Source: Ruminococcaceae bacterium UBA5406
Lineage (GTDB): Bacteria > Bacillota > Clostridia > Oscillospirales > Acutalibacteraceae
NCBI GenBank assembly: GCA_002407675.1
Contig: DHNW01000025.1
Location: 1 to 64,000, forward strand
Direction: 5' to 3'
Length of the DNA: 64,000 nucleotides
How positions within the stretch are numbered: position 1 is the first letter of the stretch; every line of letters begins with the position of its first letter. Below the pieces are notes generated by a model. The model had not been told where the DNA came from. It did no database searches and was given only the letters and a program-made list of their open reading frames with translations. Below, one piece after another: positions 8,787 through 16,514 of the stretch. The translations under genes and the position numbers were made by a program.

Positions 8787-10289
8787 TCAGCCCTTCCATC
8801 CGGCCGCCCGCAGGACAGCCCCGCCCATTTCTTCTTTGGCGCAGGACTGCCGGAAGCGGACAGGTTTGGATTCCAGCGCGGCAATGGGGCCGGGCACAGG
8901 TGAACCGCTCAGGGCAGAAAGCTCCCGCACAGCCCGGAACGCATCAGTTTCCGGTTGTTCCCCGCCGCGAAGGGCTGCGAGGACGTCCGGCGCAAATTTG
9001 TACGGGCTGGCCGTGGAAACCACAACCGCGGGCGTGCTGTCCCCCGTCTCTTCCCGGTAGCGGCGGCAGACGCGGGAGGCAACCGCCGTGTGGGGATCAC
9101 ACAGATAATGATCCGAACGGTAAACCTCGCGGATCTCGTCTTTCGTCTCTTCGTCACTGCAGAAACCCGCATAAAACAGGCCGTGTATTTTATCCAGCAC
9201 ACCGGCATCCACATGGTACTGTCCAGAGGTTTCCAGCTCAGCCATCCAGCCGGAAACCTTTGCTCCGTCCCGTCCCGTGAGGTCGTACAGCAGGCGTTCC
9301 AGATTGCTGGAAACAAGGATATCCATCGACGGGGAAATGGTCGTGTAAAACCGGCGGCTGCGGTTGTAGACGCCCGTTGTGAGAAATTCCGTCAGGACGT
9401 TGTTGGCGTTGGACGCGCAGAGGAGCCTCCCCACCGGAAGCCCCATCTTCTTTGCGTAGAAAGCCGCGAGAATGTCGCCGAAATTCCCCGTCGGCACACA
9501 GAAATTAACCTTGCCGCCAGGTCCGAGCCTCCCCGCCGCAGCAAGATCGCACCATGCGGAGAAATAATAGACGATCTGCGGGAGAAGCCGGCCCCAGTTA
9601 ATGGAATTCGCACTGGAAAACATCAGGCCCCGCTCTCCGATTTTCCGGCGGAGTTCCCCATCGCAGAAAATTTTCTTGACGCCGGCCTGGGCGTCGTCAA
9701 AATTGCCGCGGACAGCCACAACCGAAACATTTCCGCCTTCCTGCGTGCACATCTGGCGCTCCTGCAGGGCACTGACCCCATTCTGCGGATAAAACACCAG
9801 CACCCGGGTGGCCTTGACATCCCGGAACCCTTCCAGCGCCGCCTTGCCGGTATCACCCGAGGTGGCGACAAGGATCATGGCCTCTCTCTTCTCCCCGATT
9901 TTTTTCAGGGAACAGGTCAAAAGACGGGGCAGAAGCTGCAGCGCCATATCCTTGAACGCGCAGGTCGGCCCATGCCAGAGTTCCAGAAACGAAACGCCGT
10001 CTTTCCGCGTGACAACAGGGGCGGGATTTCCGCCGGAAAATTTCTCTGTGCTGTAGGCACCGGAAACGCAGCCGGAAAGCTCCCCGCCGGAAAAATCGGC
10101 GAGAAACGGGCTCATGACCCGGACAGCGCGCCCCCGGTAATCCATCTGCTGCAGGGCGGCGATATCCTCTGCGGAAAACGCCGGAAAGGACTCGGGGACA
10201 AACAGGCCGCCGTCGGAGCAGATTCCCTGCACAACAGCCTGCGCCGCGGAAACGCTTTTCCGGCCGCCGCGTGTCGATTGATAATTCAA
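8787..10289 (-). CDS. thrC: Threonine synthase
   Basis: A 500-aa PLP enzyme converting O-phosphohomoserine to threonine. The N-terminus NYQSTRGG is typical of the family, and the PLP lysine is in GPTCAFKDMALQLLP (near residue 113). Other conserved stretches are ATSGDTGKAAL and VPTGNFGDILAAFYAKKMG. The TTG start at 10289 is preferred because GGGGAG is 6 nt upstream; another TTG six codons earlier lies in the ribosome-site region. It is followed by the phosphohydrolase and preceded by yraN, 72 nt away. No other threonine-pathway gene is in the window. Confidence 0.95.
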   Translation of the reverse strand: MNYQSTRGGRKSVSAAQAVVQGICSDGGLFVPESFPAFSAEDIAALQQMDYRGRAVRVMSPFLADFSGGELSGCVSGAYSTEKFSGGNPAPVVTRKDGVSFLELWHGPTCAFKDMALQLLPRLLTCSLKKIGEKREAMILVATSGDTGKAALEGFRDVKATRVLVFYPQNGVSALQERQMCTQEGGNVSVVAVRGNFDDAQAGVKKIFCDGELRRKIGERGLMFSSANSINWGRLLPQIVYYFSAWCDLAAAGRLGPGGKVNFCVPTGNFGDILAAFYAKKMGLPVGRLLCASNANNVLTEFLTTGVYNRSRRFYTTISPSMDILVSSNLERLLYDLTGRDGAKVSGWMAELETSGQYHVDAGVLDKIHGLFYAGFCSDEETKDEIREVYRSDHYLCDPHTAVASRVCRRYREETGDSTPAVVVSTASPYKFAPDVLAALRGGEQPETDAFRAVRELSALSGSPVPGPIAALESKPVRFRQSCAKEEMGGAVLRAAGWKG

Positions 10290-10360
10290 GGCGGTCTCCC
10301 CTTCCAAAAAGTCAGGTTGAATTCAGGTGGTTCCTATCTTATACGATCCATACGGAAAAG

Positions 10361-10726
10361 TCAAAAAAAGCCTCCGCAGTCAAAAGCATTTTCAATATGC
10401 TCCACCGAAACGGCGGATCCGTCCTTCACCGTGAGGCCGATTACGTCGAACCGGGGCTGAAGAGCGGACGGAAACGAGCGGAGATACATCAGCGCGGTCC
10501 GGATCAGCCGCCGCTGCTTAGCGGCGGTGACAGATTCCAGCGGACCGGTCATGGAACCTTTTCGGCGCGTTTTGACCTCGGCAAACACCAGATACCGGGA
10601 ATTTGCCGCAATCAGGTCAATCTCCCCAAAACGGGAGCGGTAATTCCGCGCCAGAATCCGGTACCCTTTCTTTTCCAGATAGCGGGCCGCATACTGCTCA
10701 CCGCCCGAACCGGTGTTATCCTTCAT
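10361..10726 (-). CDS. YraN family (UPF0102) endonuclease-like protein
   Basis: A 121-aa protein with the UPF0102/YraN nuclease-like fold: GGEQYAARYLEKKGY near the N-terminus, then RSRFGEIDLIA and VFAEVKTRR, where the Asp, Glu and Lys form the predicted PD-(D/E)xK site. The start ATG overlaps the end of rnhB by 11 nt, so the two are co-translated. The rnhB-yraN pairing is widespread. The role is thought to be in nucleic-acid maintenance but is not established. Confidence 0.93.
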   Translation of the reverse strand: MKDNTGSGGEQYAARYLEKKGYRILARNYRSRFGEIDLIAANSRYLVFAEVKTRRKGSMTGPLESVTAAKQRRLIRTALMYLRSFPSALQPRFDVIGLTVKDGSAVSVEHIENAFDCGGFF

Positions 10727-11336
10727 CGGCCCGCGCCCCCAGGATCTTTTTCAGAAACGTCCGCCGGTGGACCGGGCACGGGCCGTATTTCTGAAGCATC
10801 TCCCGGTGGAGGGCCGTCCCGTACCCTTTGTGCTTCGCAAAACCGTACTGGGGGTAAATTTTATCGACTTCGCACATCAGGCGGTCCCGGCTGACTTTGG
10901 CTAGGATGGAGGCGGCCGCAATGCTGGCCGAAAGCGAGTCGCCCCGTACAATCGTGCGCGTCCGCACGCCGAGCTCCGGCATGCGGTTCCCGTCTACCAG
11001 CGCCAGATCCGGCCGGATTTCCAGTGCATCGAAGGCGCGCCGCATGGCAAGGAAAGTTGCCTGAAGAATGTTAATTTCGTCAATTTCCTGTTCGGTTGCA
11101 AACCCAATGCCCCACGCCTCGGCTCCAGCTTTGATTTCATCAAACAGCTTTTCGCGCTTCTTCGGACTGAGCTTTTTGGAATCGTTGATCCCTTCAATCG
11201 AACATTCTTCCGGAAGGATAACCGCGGCGGCAAACACCGGTCCGGCCAGCGGCCCGCGGCCCGCCTCGTCGATCCCGCAGACAGCCCCAAAGCCGCTCTG
11301 CCGGGCTTCCTTTTCGTAAAAATACCAGTCCGTCAT
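10716..11336 (-). CDS. rnhB: Ribonuclease HII
   Basis: A 206-aa enzyme cleaving the RNA strand of RNA-DNA hybrids and removing single ribonucleotides from DNA. The catalytic DEAGRG motif is in GIDEAGRGPLAGPV (Asp23, Glu24), with later acidic residues in ALVDGN and in the CEVDKIYPQYGFAKHKGYGT region. The ATG overlaps the ylqF stop by 4 nt. Part of the rplS-lepB-ylqF-rnhB-yraN series. Confidence 0.97.
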   Translation of the reverse strand: MTDWYFYEKEARQSGFGAVCGIDEAGRGPLAGPVFAAAVILPEECSIEGINDSKKLSPKKREKLFDEIKAGAEAWGIGFATEQEIDEINILQATFLAMRRAFDALEIRPDLALVDGNRMPELGVRTRTIVRGDSLSASIAAASILAKVSRDRLMCEVDKIYPQYGFAKHKGYGTALHREMLQKYGPCPVHRRTFLKKILGARADEG

Positions 11337-12208
11337 GTTTTTTCGGCCCGTTCCAGCGTGATCCGGCCGAGCCGGCCGGCGCGGAACTCATCCAGCACCA
11401 TCCGCGCTGCGCGTTCAGTATCAACCAGGCCGCCGCCTGCAAGCATACCGCGCTTCCGGCCGATCAGTTCCAGCATCCCGTAACCGTCCAGACCGGCAAG
11501 GCTGTCTTCGGAAAGGCCATACCTCTCCGCAAGGGTCCGGGCATACCCCGCTGCACACAAAGCCTCCAGCAGGCGGGGAGCCAGTTCTTCCGCGTCGCAG
11601 ACATCCTCTTTGACGGCCCCTGTAAAAGCGAGGTGTTCGCCCACCGTGCGGTCACCGAATTTCGGCCACAGGACACCGGGCGTGTCCATCATCTCACAGC
11701 CCCCGCCGATCGAAAACCACTGGGTAGACCGCGTAACGCCGGGGCGGTTCTGCACTGCCGCGCGGCCCGAACCGGCAAGCCGGTTGATGAGCGAACTCTT
11801 CCCGACATTCGGAATTCCCACGGCCATGACGCGGATTCTGCGGCCGGTCATTCCTTTTCTTTTCCAGCCGGCAATTTTATCGCCGAGGGTGGATCTGATC
11901 AGCGGCAGAAGCCGGCTGAGGTTTTTGCCCGACCGGCAGTCCGCATCAAGCGCGGCTTTGCCGGAGGCATGGAAAAAATCGATCCAGCGTGCGGTTTCGG
12001 CCGGGTCGGCCAGATCCCTCCGGTTCAGAAGGAGGATACGCGGCTTGCCGTTCGCAAGCCTGTTCAGATCCGGGTTCCGGCTGCTTAGCGGGATGCGCGC
12101 GTCGAGGATCTCCACCACGGCGTCGGCCAGTGAAAGATCCCGGGCAATCTGCTTTTCCGCTTTGGCCATGTGGCCGGGGAACCACTGAATTGTCTGCTGT
12201 GCACTCAT
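11333..12208 (-). CDS. ylqF: Ribosome biogenesis GTPase YlqF/RbgA
   Basis: A 291-aa circularly permuted GTPase that acts late in 50S assembly. The G motifs come in permuted order: G4 NRRD (62-65), G1 GIPNVGKS (131-138) and G3 DTPG (175-178). The N-terminus IQWFPGHMAKA is the family signature. The G4 motif carries Arg where NKxD has Lys. It overlaps rnhB by 4 nt and follows lepB. Neighbourhood with rplS matches its role on the large subunit. Confidence 0.96.
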   Translation of the reverse strand: MSAQQTIQWFPGHMAKAEKQIARDLSLADAVVEILDARIPLSSRNPDLNRLANGKPRILLLNRRDLADPAETARWIDFFHASGKAALDADCRSGKNLSRLLPLIRSTLGDKIAGWKRKGMTGRRIRVMAVGIPNVGKSSLINRLAGSGRAAVQNRPGVTRSTQWFSIGGGCEMMDTPGVLWPKFGDRTVGEHLAFTGAVKEDVCDAEELAPRLLEALCAAGYARTLAERYGLSEDSLAGLDGYGMLELIGRKRGMLAGGGLVDTERAARMVLDEFRAGRLGRITLERAEKT

Positions 12209-12231
12209 AGAAACCGAACCGGCCCCTTTCC

Positions 12232-12810
12232 CTATGCTGCGGTAAAACCGTGGAACGGGCTCAGCGTGAACAAAACCCTTCCCAAAACGAAGCGGGAATC
12301 AATCATCCCGACATAACTGGAGCGGCTGTCTTCCGAGACGGTGCGGTTGTCACCCAGAACGAACACATGGCCCGCCGGAACCTTCTGCGGAAAACTGATA
12401 TCATACTGGTTCTTGGTGATACCGTTTTTGATATAGGCGGATTCATCAATTTTTTTCCCGTCCACATAAACCATACCGGTCTGAAAATCAATATTGACCG
12501 TCTGGCCGCCCGTGGCAATAACCCGCTTGATCAGCCGCTCTTTGAGGCGGGTGCCCTGCGCGTCGATGACAACCACATCGCCGCTCTGATAGCTGCGGTC
12601 GGTGCAGGACACAAACACCCGGTACCCATCCCAGTAATTCGGCTGCATGGAAGGACCCTGCACGACAATATTGAGCCGAAACAAAAAAACAAACACCAGC
12701 ATTACAACAATAAGAGCCGTGATCAGCGCTTCAAGCCACTCGAAACAGCTGGCGACGGCAGTATGAGCTTCTTCCCGATCCGGCCGGGAAACATGCGGTG
12801 AATCCGACAC
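12232..12810 (-). CDS. lepB: Signal peptidase I
   Basis: A 192-aa membrane-anchored leader peptidase of the short Firmicute type. One N-terminal transmembrane helix (about 28-47) is followed by box B VVQGPSMQPNYWDG with the catalytic Ser near 54, box D RLIKRVIA with the catalytic Lys near 95, and box E GDNRTVSEDSR. The GTG at 12810 is chosen since AGGTGG lies 8 nt upstream; a GTG four codons earlier is also open. It lies between rplS and ylqF, after the rplS terminator, so it may depend on readthrough. Confidence 0.94.
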   Translation of the reverse strand: MSDSPHVSRPDREEAHTAVASCFEWLEALITALIVVMLVFVFLFRLNIVVQGPSMQPNYWDGYRVFVSCTDRSYQSGDVVVIDAQGTRLKERLIKRVIATGGQTVNIDFQTGMVYVDGKKIDESAYIKNGITKNQYDISFPQKVPAGHVFVLGDNRTVSEDSRSSYVGMIDSRFVLGRVLFTLSPFHGFTAA

Positions 12811-12876
12811 GGCAATTACCACCTATCCCCGTCGGCGGGAAAACGCTGTTCCCCGCTCCGGGCAAAATTGAGGAAT

Positions 12877-12904
12877 CAAAAAAGGGACACGTAATGTCCC
12901 TTTT
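12877..12904 (-). terminator. Terminator after rplS
   Basis: Minus strand AAAAGGGACA, loop TTACG, TGTCCC and six T. A standard intrinsic terminator 20 nt after the rplS stop. Downstream lepB would need readthrough or its own promoter. Confidence 0.85.
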
Positions 12905-12923
12905 CAATGAGCCTGACAAACAC

Positions 12924-13268
12924 TTAGTGAACCTGGTTCTTGACCTTGGCGGCTTTGCCGACACGGCCGCGGAGGTAATACAGTTTTGCCCGGCGGACCT
13001 TGCCTTTGCGGACAATTTTGACGTCCTTGACATTAGGGGAATGGATCGGGAAAACTCTCTCGACGCCGACGCCGTAGGAAACGCGGCGGACAGTGAATGT
13101 TTCGCTGACTCCGCTTCCCTTGCGGGCAATAACCGTCCCTTCAAAAGCCTGAATCCGCTCGCGGTCGCCCTCGCGGATATTGACATCCACCCGTACGGTG
13201 TCGCCGATCTGGAAAACCGGCAGTTCTTTTTTAAGGGAATTCTGTGCAACAGTCTGCAGTGCGTTCAT
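12924..13268 (-). CDS. rplS: 50S ribosomal protein L19
   Basis: A 114-aa ribosomal protein at the 30S-50S interface. The sequence FQIGDTVRVDVNIREGDRER, GTVIARKGSG and RRAKLYYLRGRVGKAAKVK is diagnostic. AGGAG precedes the ATG. It has its own promoter (13396-13424) and a structured leader of about 120 nt. The usual partners rpsP, rimM and trmD are absent upstream, where a divergent glycosyltransferase gene begins. Confidence 0.97.
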   Translation of the reverse strand: MNALQTVAQNSLKKELPVFQIGDTVRVDVNIREGDRERIQAFEGTVIARKGSGVSETFTVRRVSYGVGVERVFPIHSPNVKDVKIVRKGKVRRAKLYYLRGRVGKAAKVKNQVH

Positions 13269-13390
13269 AGTAAATCATTTCTCCTTTTTTTCAGACATTC
13301 ATGCCGGAAACGGCAGAGGACTGTCAGCTTCAGACCCAGGGAATCAGGGTCTGATCCCCACCGATGCAAGCTCGGCGGCATTCTTTTACC
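13269..13390 (-). promoter_or_regulatory. Structured 5' leader of rplS (L19-leader-like)
   Basis: The leader transcribed from the promoter holds at least two hairpins on the minus strand: CCGCCGA/TCGGTGG around GCTTGCA, and a 7-bp stem CAGACCC/GGGTCTG enclosing TGATTCCCT. A third, CTGCC...GGCAT, lies nearer the gene. Firmicute rplS genes are known to carry an autoregulatory L19 leader; assigning this one to that family is inference from position and structure only. Confidence 0.5.
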
Positions 13391-13395
13391 ATTAT

Positions 13396-13424
13396 ATTTT
13401 AACACAAAATGACAGGGAATGCAA
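13396..13424 (-). promoter_or_regulatory. Promoter of rplS
   Basis: Minus strand TTGCAT (13419-13424), 17 nt, TAAAAT (13396-13401). Good sigma-A match placed about 125 nt upstream of the rplS start. The rest of 13425-13543 shows no gene. Confidence 0.7.
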
Positions 13425-13543
13425 CCTGTTTCTGCGGAAAACCGCCCGGCTTTGGATCCGGACGGTATTATCCTATCATTGCGGCGCGGACGTGTCAATC
13501 GGCAGGCCGAAAAAATCGGCAGATCTTCGCGGACAGCACGTCC

Positions 13544-13581
13544 TTGCCCGCCGCCCGTCAGTATGTTATACTGAATTCAGT
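13544..13581 (+). promoter_or_regulatory. Promoter with palindromic operator candidate, upstream of the GT2 gene
   Basis: TTGCCC (13544-13549), 17 nt, TATACT (13567-13572) with an extended -10 TG. A perfect 12-bp palindrome ACTGAATTCAGT (13570-13581) overlaps the -10 end and the likely start site, and shorter CAGTCT and ACTG elements follow. The gene begins at 13699, leaving a leader of about 120 nt. Confidence 0.55.
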
Positions 13582-13698
13582 CTAAAACAGTCTGAAAAAA
13601 ACTGAAAATTTTTCACGTGCTTCTGCGCCCGTGATTGGCGGCGCGCCAAAATGGGAAAGATTGATTCGCAGAAGGAAAACTGACGATAGGGGAAAAGT

Positions 13699-14640
13699 AT
13701 GAGCAGAATAGCAGTTCTAATTCCATGTTACAACGAGTCCGCAACCATCGAAAAAGTGGTGCGGGATTACCGCTCCGCCCTGCCGGAAGCGGACATTTAT
13801 GTTTACGACAACAATTCAACCGACGGGACGGCCGAACTGGCCCGGAAAGCCGGAGCCATTGTGCGGCATGAGTACCGGCAGGGGAAAGGAAACGTGATCC
13901 GCAGCATGTTCCGTGAAATCGACGCGGACTGCTACGTGATGACCGACGGCGACGACACCTATCCCGCCGAAAGCGCGCCCGAAATGGCGCGCCTGATTCT
14001 GGAAGGGAAAGCCGACATGGTGAACGGCGACCGCCTTTCTTCGACTTATTTTTCAGAAAACAAGCGTCCTTTTCATAATATGGGAAATGTGATGGTGCGG
14101 GGGCTGATCAACCGTTTTTTCAAATCGGACGTGCGGGATATTATGACCGGATACCGGGCTTTCAGCCGCGCGTTTGTGAAGGCCTTCCCGATTCTTTCAC
14201 GCGGGTTTGAAATTGAGACGGAAATGACCATCTACGCCGTGGACCGGAATTTTGTCATCCGGGAAATTCCTATAGCCTACCGGGACAGGCCGGAGGGAAG
14301 CGTTTCTAAGCTGAACACCTACTCGGACGGATTCCGCGTTCTGCGGACGATTTTCCGGCTGTACCGGGACTACCGGCCGTTCGCGTTTTTCGGGGTGATT
14401 TCTCTGGTGTTTCTGGCCGCTGCCGCCGCGTGCATGATCCCCGTACTCAGCGAATACTTTGCAACGGGTCTCGTGCCGCGCTTCCCTACGCTGATTGTGG
14501 GAACGGCGTGCGGAATCTGCGCCCTGCTTTCTTTTTTTGCGGGTGTGATCCTGCAGGTGGTTGTGAAACAGCACAGCCAGGAAACCGAATTGATGATGAA
14601 TCTGTTTTCAGAGGTTAAACGACATGACGATACAAAATAA
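13699..14640 (+). CDS. Glycosyltransferase family 2 (polyprenyl-phosphate type)
   Basis: A 313-aa GT-A glycosyltransferase like GtrB, ArnC or DPM1. The N-terminal domain starts RIAVLIPCYNESATIEKVV, has YDNNSTDGTAE and the metal-binding MTDGDDTYP. Two or three transmembrane helices occupy the C-terminus (about 232-252 and 265-295). Such enzymes usually load a sugar onto undecaprenyl phosphate at the membrane. The stop overlaps the next gene, a large polytopic membrane protein, by 17 nt, so the two likely work together, for example in decorating a wall polymer. The final sugar acceptor is not inferable. Confidence 0.92.
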   Translation: MSRIAVLIPCYNESATIEKVVRDYRSALPEADIYVYDNNSTDGTAELARKAGAIVRHEYRQGKGNVIRSMFREIDADCYVMTDGDDTYPAESAPEMARLILEGKADMVNGDRLSSTYFSENKRPFHNMGNVMVRGLINRFFKSDVRDIMTGYRAFSRAFVKAFPILSRGFEIETEMTIYAVDRNFVIREIPIAYRDRPEGSVSKLNTYSDGFRVLRTIFRLYRDYRPFAFFGVISLVFLAAAAACMIPVLSEYFATGLVPRFPTLIVGTACGICALLSFFAGVILQVVVKQHSQETELMMNLFSEVKRHDDTK

Positions 14641-16441
14641 ACGCATCCTGTTCTGGGTACGGGCGGGGGCCGCCGTTCTGGGGCTGGCCCTGGCATGGGA
14701 GCTTTTCCGGTATTTCTGCTTTCCCGCTTACCTGATCTTTCCGCTCGCGCTGGGCCTTGGCTACACGGCCGCGCGGACCTTTGAAACGGGGCAGATGGAC
14801 GGGAAAGGACGGCTGTTCCCCTGCTGCGCCGTTTTTGCCCTTCTGCTTGCCGCCTCCGCCGTCATCGGCGGGAAAGTGGATATTGATCATAAAAGGCTTA
14901 CCTATTTTAACGCGGATGACCTCCCCTTTTTCGCCGCGCTGGCGCTTGCCGCCTTTTTCGTTTCCGCATGGCTGGCCGGCATTGTTTTCCGCCATCCGCT
15001 GAACCGCGCACAGGAACGCGGGGCCTCTCCCAAAAAAGTATGGGCCGTCTGCTCTGCCGTCCTGCTGGCCTCCTGGCTGCCGTGCCTGCTGATTTACTAT
15101 CCGGGCAGCGTCTCCCCCGACTCGCTTGCCTGCATTGTGCGCGCCATCGGGCGGGCGGGGCTTTCCAATCAGCAGCCGGTTTTCTACATCCTTTTGATGG
15201 AGCCGTTTCTGCGCTTTGGGCTGGCCATTGGAAAGAGCCTGAATTTCGGGACGGCGCTGTTCCTCCTGTTCCAGGCGGCGGCCATGGCGGTGATGCTGGG
15301 ATACCTGCCGGGGTGGCTGGTCAAGCAGGGCTGCCCGCTGTGGACGGCCGTTCTTGCAATGGTCTATTTTACGCTGAACCCCGTTTTTCCCATGTACGCC
15401 GTAACCATGTGGAAGGACGTGCTGTTCGGCGGCCTTATCATGCTGTATGCGCTGAATCTGTTTGATACCGTGCGCAGCGGCGGGGAAACACTGAAAACCG
15501 CCGGCGGAATGGCGTGGTTCCTTGCACTGAACGTGCTGATCGCATTTATGCGCAACAATGGCTATTACATCATTTTCGTCACCCTGATCGTGCTGGCAAT
15601 TGTGTACCGGAAAGAATGGAAGCGGTTTGCGCCCGCCTTTCTCGCCGTGCTGATCGCGGTGCCCGTCGTTCAGGGGCCGGTCTACGACGCCTGCGGCGTG
15701 GCGCAGAGCCCGTTCGCGGAATCGGTCGGAATCCCGCTCCAGCAGATCGGCTATACGGTGACACACGACGGAACAGTAACACCGGAGCAGCGGGATTTTC
15801 TGGATCAGCTGATGCCGCTGGATGAGATGAAAACGGCCTACACACCGCTGTCTTCCAACGGGATTAAATTCCATAAGGATTTCAACAACGCATTTCTGGA
15901 AAAGCACAAGACGGAGTTTCTGAAAGTCTGGGCCGGCATGCTGGCCCCAAATCTGAAAAACTACCTGAAAGCCTATTTTCTGGAAACGGTTGGTTTCTGG
16001 CATGTGGGGACTTCCAACTGGGTGCTGTACTATGGCATTGGGCCTGGGTACGGCGCGCAGAAAGCCGGGCTTTCCCAGACCAACCTGACAAAACTGCTGG
16101 ACACCGCCCGGCTGGAGAAAAACCGGACCCGGATCGCCGCGGCTTTCAACAGCCTGCAGATCCACATTCCCATCCTCCGGGGTCTCGTCAATATCGGCTT
16201 CCTGTTCTGGGCGACGGTTTTCGCGGCTTTCCTGATGCTGATCCGGCGGAAGGGAAAATACCTGCTGGCCTTCCTGCCCCTGCTGATCCTGTGGGGGACG
16301 CTGATGGCCGCCACGCCGACATTCTGTGAATTCCGCTACATGTTCTCTTTTGCGGTATGCCTGCCCGCTTCGCTGTTCCTGCCGTTTTTCCCGGAGAAGT
16401 CCCTTTCCGGAAAAAAGGAAACATCTTCCGCGCTTTCTTGA
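14624..16441 (+). CDS. Polytopic membrane protein, DUF6020-like
   Basis: A 605-aa protein with about 12 hydrophobic segments, starting MTIQNKRILFWVRAGAAV. A soluble stretch of about 150 residues (roughly 360-510) lies between membrane segments and contains VAQSPFAESVGIPLQQIGYTV. The overall pattern resembles the DUF6020 family and, more distantly, GT-C type membrane glycosyltransferases with a large extracytoplasmic loop. It overlaps the GT2 gene by 17 nt. Inference: it transfers, or flips and transfers, the lipid-linked sugar made by that enzyme. No catalytic residue is assigned. Confidence 0.8.
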   Translation: MTIQNKRILFWVRAGAAVLGLALAWELFRYFCFPAYLIFPLALGLGYTAARTFETGQMDGKGRLFPCCAVFALLLAASAVIGGKVDIDHKRLTYFNADDLPFFAALALAAFFVSAWLAGIVFRHPLNRAQERGASPKKVWAVCSAVLLASWLPCLLIYYPGSVSPDSLACIVRAIGRAGLSNQQPVFYILLMEPFLRFGLAIGKSLNFGTALFLLFQAAAMAVMLGYLPGWLVKQGCPLWTAVLAMVYFTLNPVFPMYAVTMWKDVLFGGLIMLYALNLFDTVRSGGETLKTAGGMAWFLALNVLIAFMRNNGYYIIFVTLIVLAIVYRKEWKRFAPAFLAVLIAVPVVQGPVYDACGVAQSPFAESVGIPLQQIGYTVTHDGTVTPEQRDFLDQLMPLDEMKTAYTPLSSNGIKFHKDFNNAFLEKHKTEFLKVWAGMLAPNLKNYLKAYFLETVGFWHVGTSNWVLYYGIGPGYGAQKAGLSQTNLTKLLDTARLEKNRTRIAAAFNSLQIHIPILRGLVNIGFLFWATVFAAFLMLIRRKGKYLLAFLPLLILWGTLMAATPTFCEFRYMFSFAVCLPASLFLPFFPEKSLSGKKETSSALS

Positions 16442-16514
16442 CAGAATCTGCTACGGAACCTATACTGGATTCAATCGAAACCTCGATACGTATGATTGAA
16501 GGAGCTGACAATCC

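Noticed and set aside
8955..10460. A 501-codon plus-strand frame opposite threonine synthase
   Set aside because: thrC is unmistakable on the other strand; the frame lacks a start signal and any motif.
14615..16165. A 516-codon open frame on the minus strand opposite the 605-aa membrane protein
   Set aside because: It is a shadow of the GC-rich plus-strand gene: no ribosome site, very Gln/His/Gly-rich translation, no family features.
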